Positions 15,894 through 23,900 of a DNA stretch of 34,405 nt are shown in pieces. The first letter of the stretch is position 1. Every line of letters starts with the position of its first letter. This DNA comes from an uncultured Clostridia bacterium (GTDB taxonomy: Bacteria; Bacillota; Clostridia; Christensenellales; Pumilibacteraceae): NCBI GenBank assembly GCA_947581755.1, contig CANPVN010000017.1, positions 1 through 34,405 on the forward strand. The letters are read 5' to 3'. The notes below the pieces were generated by a model. It did not search any database. It was not told where the DNA came from and was given only the letters and a program-made list of their open reading frames with translations. The translations under genes and the position numbers were made by a program.

Positions 15894-17627
15894 TTAATGT
15901 CCTCCTTTATTTTTCATACCATCTATTATCTTAATACATTTTGCTATTTGCATCAATGTGCCTTCGTCTTTTGTCTCTTTGTATTTCATCTCGAGAGCCT
16001 TTTTCCGTTCGTTCATTGCGACTATTTTCAGTTCGGTAATACACGAAAGAAACTTATCTTCGTTGTCTCCTTCCATAAATTCGTAATTAAGAACTTCATT
16101 CAAAACAGAAGCGTCGTTTTCGTCGAGTTCGGAAAACAGAGAAGTTACGCTTTCGTCGTTACGTATTTTTTCGTAAATCTTGCGATATATTCCCTCGGGA
16201 ATAAAGTTTTCCGCTCTCTCGTTACATTTAGCATAATCCGCTTTTGCAATGAGACTCGCCAAAATAAATATGATTGCTTTTTCGTTTTTGTTCGCCTTTT
16301 CGACAATTTGCTCCTTTTCGGGCATCTTCGGCGTGTTTTCTTCTTGGTCGAGCGAAGCTTGCTGTTTCAAAACCGACATCGAATATCCCGTAAGTTCTTG
16401 TATTTGACCGAGATATTCTTCCTGTTCTATGGGGTTGTCCAATTGTTTGATAATTTTAACCGCATTGACCGCAAATTCCGCTTTCTCGTCCTGCGCTCCG
16501 AGATCATAACTCTTCGCCATGGTCTTTATTTTAAAACTTGTGAGCGGTACTGCATTTTTCAATAACTCGTCATAATATTCTTTTCCATAGAGCCTCAATA
16601 TATCGTCAGGGTCCTTTCCGTCGGGTAATTCCACAACCTTGACATTAAGACCCGCGTTTGCCAGAATATCCAATCCTCTCATTGTCGCTTTCTGTCCTGC
16701 GGCGTCTCCGTCATAGCTTATGTAAACCTTGGAAGAAATGTTTTTAAGTTGTTTTGCCTGCGCCGAAGTGAGAGCTGTGCCCATACTTGCCACAGTCGTT
16801 ATATATCCCGCCTGATGCATGGATACGGCGTCTATATGCCCCTCTACTATTATAAGATAATCTAATATACTTTTTCCTTTTTTTGCAAGATTTATACCGT
16901 ATAAATTTTTGGATTTGTCGAATATAATCGATTGCGCGCCGTTTCTGTATTTCGCTATATCGCTTTTCCCCAAAACTCTGCCGCTGAACGAGACAACTTG
17001 TCCCATTATATTGATTATCGGAAACATGACTCTGTTGCTGTAAACATCGAACCATCTGTCCGCTCGCATATCTATAAGCGCGGCGGCGTGCATCTCATCC
17101 AAAGAATATCCCTTTTCTTTCAGAGCGTCGATAACTCCCGTGGAAGAGGTACTCGCGCCCAATCCGAAACGTATGATAGACTTCTTCGTGATACCCCTGT
17201 TAGTCAGATAGTCCAACATATCTTTTCCCGCAGGAGTCCAAAGATTTTCATGATAATATTTTGCGGCATCTCGCATCAGAGCATACAATCTTTCTCGTTT
17301 TTGTATTGTTTCTTTATCTTCATTGAGCTTAAATGAACTTTCGGGAAGCGTCATTCCCGCCTGCTCCGCCAAAAGTTTGATTGCGTCATATCGGGAAATA
17401 CTTTCTATTTGACTCAAAAAAGTTATGGCGTTTCCCGACGCCTTGCAACCGAAACAATGATAAGATTTCGTCGCGTTGTAAATTTTGAACGAGGGCTCTT
17501 TTTCGTTGTGAAAAGGACAACATGCCCAATAATCGTTACCTTTTTTCACTAATTTTGTGTAACGAGATATTAGGGTTATCAAATCCGTCTTATTCAATAA
17601 TTCATCAACAAAATCTCTGTATTCCAA
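15894..17627 (-). CDS. dnaG: DNA primase
   Basis: DnaG lays down RNA primers at the replication fork. The 577-residue protein has the CHC2 zinc finger (Cys37, His40, Cys58, Cys61), the RNA-polymerase core with NRVMFPI, and a TOPRIM domain with IVEGHIDAVS and ISYDGDAAGQ metal residues. A C-terminal helical region from about 430 contacts the DnaB helicase. The start is TTG at 17627 with AAGGTG 5 bases upstream; no ATG gives a full zinc finger. The order dgt-dnaG-rpoD is the Firmicutes form of the macromolecular synthesis operon. Confidence 0.97.
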   Translation of the reverse strand: MEYRDFVDELLNKTDLITLISRYTKLVKKGNDYWACCPFHNEKEPSFKIYNATKSYHCFGCKASGNAITFLSQIESISRYDAIKLLAEQAGMTLPESSFKLNEDKETIQKRERLYALMRDAAKYYHENLWTPAGKDMLDYLTNRGITKKSIIRFGLGASTSSTGVIDALKEKGYSLDEMHAAALIDMRADRWFDVYSNRVMFPIINIMGQVVSFSGRVLGKSDIAKYRNGAQSIIFDKSKNLYGINLAKKGKSILDYLIIVEGHIDAVSMHQAGYITTVASMGTALTSAQAKQLKNISSKVYISYDGDAAGQKATMRGLDILANAGLNVKVVELPDGKDPDDILRLYGKEYYDELLKNAVPLTSFKIKTMAKSYDLGAQDEKAEFAVNAVKIIKQLDNPIEQEEYLGQIQELTGYSMSVLKQQASLDQEENTPKMPEKEQIVEKANKNEKAIIFILASLIAKADYAKCNERAENFIPEGIYRKIYEKIRNDESVTSLFSELDENDASVLNEVLNYEFMEGDNEDKFLSCITELKIVAMNERKKALEMKYKETKDEGTLMQIAKCIKIIDGMKNKGGH

Positions 17628-17643
17628 TATATCACCTTCGTTA

Positions 17644-18636
17644 TTACAGCAACTTCCAATTTTTCGGTATCGTTATATCTTTGAATATCATAACCGCATA
17701 ATTGTCGCTCATCATCGCTATATAATCGCAAACTTTTTGTTCCCTTGTACTGTCGAGTTTTGCGATTTCTTCGGGTACAAGGTCGATGTTTTTATAGTAA
17801 TATTCGTATAAAAACTTTATCATATCTATCGCCTTGCCCTCTTCGCTCTTTGCCGCAGAAGAATAATATATGTGTTCGAACATAAACTCTCTGAGAAGCG
17901 CAATCTCTTTCTCGAAGTCGGGACTCGGCGAAACAAAATTTTTTCCGTAACTGTAATCTATAACATCGGTTATCATACTGTTGATTCTCTTACCGTGAGT
18001 ATCTCCGAATATTTCATGAAAGCGTGAAGGAATATCGTTTTCGGATATAATATTGCCGCGCACCGCATCATCTATATCATGATTGATATAGGCTATTCTG
18101 TCGCTCCAGGAAACCACCTTTCCCTCTAAAGTCGAGGGATTGCCTTTCGAGGTATGATTGAGTATGCCGTCTCGTACTTCGTAAGTCAAATTCATACCCC
18201 TGCCGTCATATTCCAAAACGTCAACAACTCTCAAAGATTGTTCGTTGTGCTTGAAGGGAGTAAAGTAATTCAACGCTTTTTCCCCCGCATGCCCGTATGG
18301 AGTGTGCCCCAAATCGTGACTCAAGGCTATCGCTTCGGTCAAATCTTCATTGAGTCTCAATGCTCTTGCAATCGTCCTTGCAATCTGACTTACTTCCAAA
18401 GTATGTGTAAGTCGTGTCCTGTAATGATCTCCTTCGGGCGCCAAAAAAACCTGTGTCTTGTGCTTTAATCGTCGGAACGCTTTACAATGAAGTATACGAT
18501 CTCTGTCGCGCTGAAATTCCGTGCGAATGAGACATTTTTCCATAGGAAAACGCCTGCCTGCGGTATCCGCAGACTTCTTTGCGTAAGGAGACAAATATTG
18601 TTCCTCTATCTGTTTTGTGACTTCACTGTAATCCAA
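17644..18636 (-). CDS. dgt: dGTP triphosphohydrolase-like protein
   Basis: This 330-residue HD-domain protein hydrolyses deoxynucleoside triphosphates to nucleoside plus triphosphate. It has FRRLKHKTQVF and RTRLTHTLEVSQIART with metal His78, the HD pair His107-Asp108 in LSHDLGHTPYGH, and a later DRIAYINHDIDDA aspartate. The start is TTG at 18636, 10 bases after AAGGAG, which may lower translation. It is the first gene of the dnaG-rpoD operon, behind a leader of about 150 bases with possible alternative structures, and 16 bases before dnaG. Lowering dNTP pools and priming replication from one transcript is a plausible functional link. Confidence 0.95.
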   Translation of the reverse strand: MDYSEVTKQIEEQYLSPYAKKSADTAGRRFPMEKCLIRTEFQRDRDRILHCKAFRRLKHKTQVFLAPEGDHYRTRLTHTLEVSQIARTIARALRLNEDLTEAIALSHDLGHTPYGHAGEKALNYFTPFKHNEQSLRVVDVLEYDGRGMNLTYEVRDGILNHTSKGNPSTLEGKVVSWSDRIAYINHDIDDAVRGNIISENDIPSRFHEIFGDTHGKRINSMITDVIDYSYGKNFVSPSPDFEKEIALLREFMFEHIYYSSAAKSEEGKAIDMIKFLYEYYYKNIDLVPEEIAKLDSTREQKVCDYIAMMSDNYAVMIFKDITIPKNWKLL

Positions 18637-18790
18637 AAGAATAAACTCCTTAATAGGATTCTAAGGCACTTTCCTCGCTGCTCGGAAAAAGCGCCTCGTT
18701 TCAAAAAATATAAATTTTCAAGAGATTTTTTCTCTTGTGATGCGAAAATCCGACAATGTTTTGTTGATTGCATACTGTCCCATTTTCACA
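18637..18790 (-). promoter_or_regulatory. Structured 5' leader of the dgt-dnaG-rpoD operon
   Basis: This fills most of the 299-base gap before ppdK. On the minus strand there are three elements. First is a 7-bp perfect hairpin with an AAAAA loop (18719-18737). Next is a longer hairpin with a 9-bp arm, AGGCGCTTT with AAAGTGCCT (18696-18688 with 18672-18664), extended by CC/GG around a bulge. Last is a CCTTA/TAAGG pairing (18666-18662 with 18652-18648) that would hide the AAGG of the dgt ribosome site (18646-18651). The last two share bases 18664-18666, so they compete. No known riboswitch class is recognised. Confidence 0.5.
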
Positions 18791-18796
18791 GATGGC

Positions 18797-18825
18797 ATTT
18801 TATCAAAATAAAACATCTTTGTCAA
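18797..18825 (-). promoter_or_regulatory. Sigma-A promoter of the dgt-dnaG-rpoD operon
   Basis: On the minus strand TTGACA (18825-18820) and TAAAAT (18802-18797) are 17 bases apart, predicting a start near 18790. Nothing else is seen between it and the ppdK terminator. Confidence 0.88.
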
Positions 18826-18877
18826 GTAAAATCTCGCTTATGCGCAAAATATTTGTCTCGTTTTTATTGCGCTATGC

Positions 18878-18909
18878 AAAAAGGGTTTATCTCTTTCGAA
18901 ATAAACCCT
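18878..18909 (-). terminator. Rho-independent terminator of ppdK
   Basis: A perfect 9-bp stem (agggtttat at 18882-18890 with ataaaccct at 18901-18909) and a 10-base loop are followed on the minus strand by TTTTTG. It begins 27 bases after the ppdK stop. Confidence 0.85.
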
Positions 18910-18935
18910 CGATAATACCCATTGGTAGTTATTTA

Positions 18936-21581
18936 TTATTTTGTCTTTTTGGGATTCTTTATTGCCGCTTGTGCTGCCGCAAGACGGGCAATGGGAACAC
19001 GGAACGGCGAGCATGAAACATAGTTCAATCCCACTTTGTGACAAAATTCTATTGTTGCGGGATCTCCGCCGTGCTCTCCGCATATACCGAGTTTGATGTC
19101 GGGTCTTACGCTCTTTCCTTTTTCAACGGCAATTTGTACAAGTTGACCTACGCCCTTTTCATCTATACGAGCAAAGGGATCGGACTCAAAAATCTTCTTT
19201 GTGTAATAATCATTGAGGAATTTTCCCGCGTCATCACGGCTGAATCCGAAAGTCATTTGAGTCAAATCGTTTGTTCCGAATGAAAAGAATTGGGCTTCGG
19301 TAGCTATTTCGTCTGCCGTAAGAGCGGCTCTGGGAATTTCGATCATCGTACCGATGAGATATTTGAGATTTACCTTCTCTCTTTCGATTATCTTATTCGC
19401 AGTCTCGACTACTATTGCCTTGACATATTTCAACTCATTGACATCGCCTACAAGAGGAATCATGATTTCGGGAACGATATTCCAACCCTTTTCACGATTT
19501 ACTTCGATAGCCGCTTCTATAACTGCAGTGGTTTGCATTTCGGCGATCTCGGGATAAGTTACGGCAAGACGGCATCCTCTGTGACCCATCATAGGGTTAA
19601 ATTCATGCAATCCTTCGATCGTATGTTTAAGTTCCTCGAAAGGAAGGTTCATTTCCTTTGCCAAATCTCTTATATCGTCATCATCATGAGGAACAAATTC
19701 GTGAAGAGGCGGATCCAAAAATCTTATGGTCGCGGGTCTTCCTTCCAATGCCTCGTAAATGCCTTTGAAGTCGGCTTTTTGCATGGGCAACAATTTTGCC
19801 AAAGCCTTCTTCCTTTCATCTACGGTTTTGCTTACGATCATTTCTCTCATCGGCATAATTCTGTCGGCATCGAAGAACATGTGTTCCGTTCTTGTCAAGC
19901 CTATACCTTCGGCGCCGAATTTTACGGCTTGCGCGGTATCCTTGGGAGTATCGGAATTCGTGCGAATCTTGAGCGTTCGATATTTATCCGCCCAATCCAT
20001 GACTGTCTTGAAATCGCCCGTCAAAGATGCGGGTTCGGTCGGAATCTGCTTATCATAAACCAAACCTGTAGCGCCGTCAAGAGAAATCCAATCGCCTTCC
20101 TTCAATTTTTTGTCGGCGATATCCATGAATTTTCCTTCTTCATCTATGTTGGTGATTGCGTGGCAACCCGAAACGCAACATGTTCCCATACCTCTCGCAA
20201 CTACGGCGGCATGGCTTGTCATACCACCGCTTGCGGTAAGAACGCCTTCGCAAACATTCATACCTTCGATATCTTCGGGGCTGGTCTCTCTTCTTACGAG
20301 AATAAGTTTTGCCTTTTTGTTTTGTTGTTTCAATTCGCACGCTCTCTCTGCGGTAAAGACGATTTGACCGCAAGCCGCGCCGGGAGACGCGGGCAATCCC
20401 GAAGTAAGAGGATCGGATTTTTTCAATTCCGAAGGAACAAATTGAGGATGAAGCAACGCATCGAGTTGCTTGGGATCTATCATGCAAAGCGCTGTTTTTT
20501 CGTCTATCATTCCCTCGCTTACCAAATCAACGGCAATCTTAAGCGCAGCCTTTGCCGTACGTTTTCCGTTACGAGTCTGGAGCATATACAACTTGCCTTC
20601 TTCGATGGTAAATTCCATATCCTGCATATCGCGATAATGCTTCTCGAGCGTTTGAGTTATTTTTTCGAACTGATCGAAAAGAACGGCGTTTTGTTCCTTG
20701 AGCTTGGATATGGGATTGGGAGTTCTGATTCCCGCAACCACGTCTTCGCCTTGCGCGTTCATAAGATATTCGCCGAACAAGCCCTTTTCGCCCGTGGAAG
20801 GATTCCTCGTAAACGCAACGCCCGTTCCCGAGGTCTCTCCTTTGTTTCCGAATACCATTATCTGAATATTTACGGCAGTTCCCCAACTGTAAGGAATATC
20901 GTGCATACGTCTGTATGTGTTTGCGCGAGGATTATCCCAAGATCTGAACACTGCCTTTGTCGCTTCCAAAAGCTGAACATGCGGATTTTGAGGGAAGTCC
21001 TCTCCCTGCTGTTTTTTATAATTGTCTTTGAATAAATCAACTATGCCCTTAAGGTCGTCCGCCGTAAGTTCCGTATCGGAAGTATATCCCTTGGAGTCTT
21101 TTATTTCTTTAAGAATTTTTTCGTATTTTTCTTTGGGCTGTTCCATAACGACATCGGAAAACATCTGTATAAATCTTCTGTAAGAGTCATAAGCAAAACG
21201 AGGATTTCCCGTCTTTTTTGCCAAACCCTCTACCGAATCGTCGTTAAGTCCCAAATTCAATATTGTATCCATCATGCCGGGCATAGACGCGCGCGCTCCG
21301 CTTCTTACAGAAACGAGCAAAGGATCGGAAGGATCTCCGAACTTTTTGTTGTACATCTTTTCCAATTTTGCCAGCGCTTCGAATATCTGGTTCTCGATTT
21401 CCGAATTTATGTTCCTTCCGTCTTCGTAATATTTTGTGCATGCCTCGGTCGAAACGGTAAATCCTTGAGGCACGGGCAATCCCAAGCCCGTCATTTCCGC
21501 TAAATTTGCTCCTTTTCCACCAAGCAACTCACGCATTGTTCCGTTGCCTTCGCTGAAAAGATAAACATATTTTTTCGCCAT
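18936..21581 (-). CDS. ppdK: Pyruvate, phosphate dikinase
   Basis: PPDK interconverts pyruvate + ATP + Pi and phosphoenolpyruvate + AMP + PPi; in anaerobes it often runs toward ATP in PPi-based glycolysis. The 881-residue protein has the N-terminal ATP-grasp domain (GGKGANLAEM, SVRSGARASMPGMMDTILNLG), the swivelling phosphohistidine domain with GGMTSHAAVVARGMG (His near 455), and a C-terminal PEP-binding TIM barrel (GIGLTRTEHMFF, FSFGTNDLTQM, GICGEHGGDP with the catalytic Cys). The length is typical. AAGGAG is 7 bases before the ATG. It is monocistronic, with its own extended -10 promoter and terminator. Confidence 0.98.
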   Translation of the reverse strand: MAKKYVYLFSEGNGTMRELLGGKGANLAEMTGLGLPVPQGFTVSTEACTKYYEDGRNINSEIENQIFEALAKLEKMYNKKFGDPSDPLLVSVRSGARASMPGMMDTILNLGLNDDSVEGLAKKTGNPRFAYDSYRRFIQMFSDVVMEQPKEKYEKILKEIKDSKGYTSDTELTADDLKGIVDLFKDNYKKQQGEDFPQNPHVQLLEATKAVFRSWDNPRANTYRRMHDIPYSWGTAVNIQIMVFGNKGETSGTGVAFTRNPSTGEKGLFGEYLMNAQGEDVVAGIRTPNPISKLKEQNAVLFDQFEKITQTLEKHYRDMQDMEFTIEEGKLYMLQTRNGKRTAKAALKIAVDLVSEGMIDEKTALCMIDPKQLDALLHPQFVPSELKKSDPLTSGLPASPGAACGQIVFTAERACELKQQNKKAKLILVRRETSPEDIEGMNVCEGVLTASGGMTSHAAVVARGMGTCCVSGCHAITNIDEEGKFMDIADKKLKEGDWISLDGATGLVYDKQIPTEPASLTGDFKTVMDWADKYRTLKIRTNSDTPKDTAQAVKFGAEGIGLTRTEHMFFDADRIMPMREMIVSKTVDERKKALAKLLPMQKADFKGIYEALEGRPATIRFLDPPLHEFVPHDDDDIRDLAKEMNLPFEELKHTIEGLHEFNPMMGHRGCRLAVTYPEIAEMQTTAVIEAAIEVNREKGWNIVPEIMIPLVGDVNELKYVKAIVVETANKIIEREKVNLKYLIGTMIEIPRAALTADEIATEAQFFSFGTNDLTQMTFGFSRDDAGKFLNDYYTKKIFESDPFARIDEKGVGQLVQIAVEKGKSVRPDIKLGICGEHGGDPATIEFCHKVGLNYVSCSPFRVPIARLAAAQAAIKNPKKTK

Positions 21582-21624
21582 AAATTTTCTCCTTTATTTA
21601 CGCATATAAAAATCATCGCCGATT

Positions 21625-21653
21625 ATTATACCACTTATTTCCAAAAAATGCAA
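21625..21653 (-). promoter_or_regulatory. Extended -10 promoter of ppdK
   Basis: On the minus strand TATAAT (21630-21625) is preceded by TGG, giving the TGnTATAAT extended -10, and has a weak TTGCAT 17 bases upstream. Start near 21618 leaves a short leader of about 36 bases. Confidence 0.75.
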
Positions 21654-21676
21654 TTAATTTTGTTTTAATAATAAAC

Positions 21677-21708
21677 AAAAAACGCGAATAATTATAATAA
21701 ATCTTCGC
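21677..21708 (-). terminator. Possible terminator after recO
   Basis: On the minus strand GCGAA (21708-21704) pairs with TTCGC (21688-21684) around an AT-rich interior that can pair partly, followed by GTTTTTTG. It sits 33 bases after recO and before the ppdK promoter. The stem is weaker than the others in this window. Confidence 0.5.
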
Positions 21709-21741
21709 TCCCGACAAAATAATCTTGTTTTCCGAATCATC

Positions 21742-22374
21742 TCAAAGATATTCCACACATTTCAATGCTATCGAAAATTTGCTTTCTATCGCCCGCAAAA
21801 GCTTTACAAGACAATTTCTTACGAGCGTTATATCGATGTCTTTTCGAAGTCGATCCACTTCTGTCGCCGCAACATACGATACGAGAACGGGCATGGTTTG
21901 GATATTCTCCTCGTTTCCGAACTTACGGATCCGTCCCGAATATCCCGAGTTTATCCAAAGTTCCAAAATGTATTTCAAAGTAGCCAACATAGGTTGTACT
22001 CCATCGAAAATCATGGCTTTAAGCGTCCTCATACATAAATAAAAACTCCCGAGATCTGCTTCCGTTATCATCGACTCGCTGAGTTCGCTTATTATACTTC
22101 CGCAAATATACCTTTCCGTCTCCGCCATAGCCATACTCATATCCGAGATTTGTTCGCACCCCGTCACCGTATAAAACCCTTTTTTCTCGGAAAGAGTGTA
22201 ATTGCCGAAATTAAAAGGAATTGCCGCGAATTTGAGTTTCGCCCCCGACTTTCGCACTCCTTTTACGGTGGCTTTCAGTATTCCCGCATCGGGAGTAAAA
22301 AGCGTTATCGTTTTATCATAATCTTTGTAATCGTATGCCGATAACACGATGGCAGAATAGGTATGTATATTCAA
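21742..22374 (-). CDS. recO: DNA repair protein RecO, short form without zinc finger
   Basis: RecO helps load RecA onto SSB-coated DNA. This 210-residue protein has the N-terminal OB fold (TYSAIVLSAYDYKDYDKTITLFT, GILKATVKGVRKSGAKL) and the helical C-terminal part. It is shorter than the usual 240-250 residues and lacks the CxxC...CxxC zinc finger: the region after LWINSGY runs through SGRIRKFGNEENIQTM without paired Cys. The start is TTG at 22374, reached from the GGAGG inside the end of yqzL. Its place after era and yqzL supports the call. Confidence 0.88.
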   Translation of the reverse strand: MNIHTYSAIVLSAYDYKDYDKTITLFTPDAGILKATVKGVRKSGAKLKFAAIPFNFGNYTLSEKKGFYTVTGCEQISDMSMAMAETERYICGSIISELSESMITEADLGSFYLCMRTLKAMIFDGVQPMLATLKYILELWINSGYSGRIRKFGNEENIQTMPVLVSYVAATEVDRLRKDIDITLVRNCLVKLLRAIESKFSIALKCVEYL

Positions 22375-22377
22375 TCG

Positions 22378-22482
22378 CTATTTTTCCTCCGTATCGCGCA
22401 AATTTTTATATAACATATAATAACCGAACTCACCCGTTAACTGAAACAATTTCCAAGCAATGTCGGCAGCGGAATCGTTCAT
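22378..22482 (-). CDS. yqzL: YqzL-family small protein
   Basis: A 34-residue gene between era and recO. The protein begins MNDSAADIAWKLFQLTG and continues EFGYYMLYKNL, matching the DLTWKVFSQTG...YLLFKEL pattern of B. subtilis YqzL, which has the same genomic position. The function is unknown. GGGAGGTG lies 4 bases before the ATG, and it ends 3 bases before the recO start, so the two are probably translated together. Confidence 0.85.
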   Translation of the reverse strand: MNDSAADIAWKLFQLTGEFGYYMLYKNLRDTEEK

Positions 22483-22530
22483 AAGCACCTCCCGATTTCA
22501 GTATGTTACCGCTCGGAGAAATTTATGCTT

Positions 22531-23436
22531 TCAATTATCGTTCTTCAGATTATAGCCTATATCGTTCAAAATATTTTTTCTGTCACGCCAATTTTCTCTT
22601 ACCTTAACGAACAACTCGAGATAAATTTTTTGTCCCAGAAGTTTCTCGATGTCGCGTCTTGCCGAAGCGCCTATATGTTTGATCATCGCTCCGCCCTCGC
22701 CTATTATTATCTGTTTGTGCGTATCCTTTTCGCAAAATATATCGGCTTCTATCCTTACGATTTTTTCGCCGAACTCCATTTTGGTTATGCTTACTCCCAC
22801 GCCGTGCGGTATCTCGTCATTGAGCAACAAAAGCGCTTTTTCTCTTATTATCTCGCCCGTCATAAAACGCTGAGATCTGTCGGATAACTCATCTTCGGGA
22901 TAATAAGCGCCCTCTTCCGTACACTCCGATCTCAAAACCTGTTTCAATAATTCTATATTATTGCCCTTCAGCGCGGAAATGGGAACTATTTCTTTTACTC
23001 CCACAGGAGTCGCCTTCGTAAGAGGCGCAAGTTTTTCCATCATGGGAAAAACCTTCTCGTAGTTTACAAGATCCACTTTGTTTATCGCAACATATACGGG
23101 ACTGCCGTAAGCGAACTGCGCTTTGACAAAATCAACTTCGGCGTCTCCGAATTTTTTGGACGCATCCAAAAGTACCAATATAGCGTCTACGCCTTTTGCC
23201 GCATTCTTTATCTCGCGTTCCATATAATTGCCGAGTTCGTTGCGCGGCTTGTGATACCCGGGCGTATCCAAAAATACCATCTGGTAACCGTCTTCGGTCA
23301 ATATCCCAGTAATTCTGTCTCTCGTAGTCTGGGCTTTGGGTGAAACTATCGAAATCTTTTCGCCTATAAGACAATTCAGCAAAGATGATTTACCCGTATT
23401 GGGTCTGCCCACTATGGCAATAAAACCGCACTTCAT
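22531..23436 (-). CDS. era: GTPase Era
   Basis: Era is an essential GTPase that binds the 3' end of 16S rRNA and helps mature the 30S subunit. The 301-residue protein has G1 GRPNTGKSS (residues 10-18), the G2 region TTRDRITGI, G3 DTPGYHKP, G4 NKVD and G5 SALKG, then a C-terminal KH domain with IIGEGGAMIKHIGASAR. Its length is standard. The start overlaps the ybeY stop as ATGA. Coupling with ybeY places two rRNA-maturation factors together. Confidence 0.98.
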   Translation of the reverse strand: MKCGFIAIVGRPNTGKSSLLNCLIGEKISIVSPKAQTTRDRITGILTEDGYQMVFLDTPGYHKPRNELGNYMEREIKNAAKGVDAILVLLDASKKFGDAEVDFVKAQFAYGSPVYVAINKVDLVNYEKVFPMMEKLAPLTKATPVGVKEIVPISALKGNNIELLKQVLRSECTEEGAYYPEDELSDRSQRFMTGEIIREKALLLLNDEIPHGVGVSITKMEFGEKIVRIEADIFCEKDTHKQIIIGEGGAMIKHIGASARRDIEKLLGQKIYLELFVKVRENWRDRKNILNDIGYNLKNDN

Positions 23437-23900
23437 GCTTCTTCCCTCTCGAGTTTTAATTCGCTCATTATAAGTTCTTCTTTTTGACGCATTGTTTTTT
23501 TGTCCTCTTCTTCGATGTGATCGTATCCGAGTATATGCAAAAGTCCGTGCACAAACAAATAAGTCATTTCTCTGTCAAGGCTATGACCGTATTCCTCGGC
23601 TTGCTCCGCGGCGCGTTCCGAACATATCATTATGCTGCCTATTTCCACGGTTCGCGTGTCGGGATTATATTCGTAAAAATAATTTTTTTTGATAAAAGGC
23701 TTTACTTCGGTTATCATCGGAAAAGATAAAACATCGGTTACACTGTCGATATTTCTCGTTTCCTTATTTGTCTGTTTTATGGTATCTTTGTCCGCTTCTA
23801 TTACTTCTATCGAAGGGCGTCCCGACAACTCCAACAATTCATAAGTAACTTTTGCCGCCTTCTTCATAAGAGGAGTAAAATCTCCCGTCAATGTTATCAT
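23433..23900 (-). CDS. ybeY: Endoribonuclease YbeY
   Basis: YbeY is a metal-dependent RNase involved in 16S rRNA maturation and ribosome quality control. The 155-residue protein has the zinc motif H-x3-H-x5-H in HGLLHILGYDH near residue 115, and TDVLSFPM upstream. The start overlaps the preceding gene as ATGA, with GGAGGAG 4 bases before it, and its stop overlaps the era start. Confidence 0.97.
   Translation of the reverse strand: MITLTGDFTPLMKKAAKVTYELLELSGRPSIEVIEADKDTIKQTNKETRNIDSVTDVLSFPMITEVKPFIKKNYFYEYNPDTRTVEIGSIMICSERAAEQAEEYGHSLDREMTYLFVHGLLHILGYDHIEEEDKKTMRQKEELIMSELKLEREEA

Noticed and set aside
19290..21035. A 581-codon open frame on the plus strand
   Set aside because: It is antisense to ppdK, whose motifs are complete; this is a codon-bias shadow.
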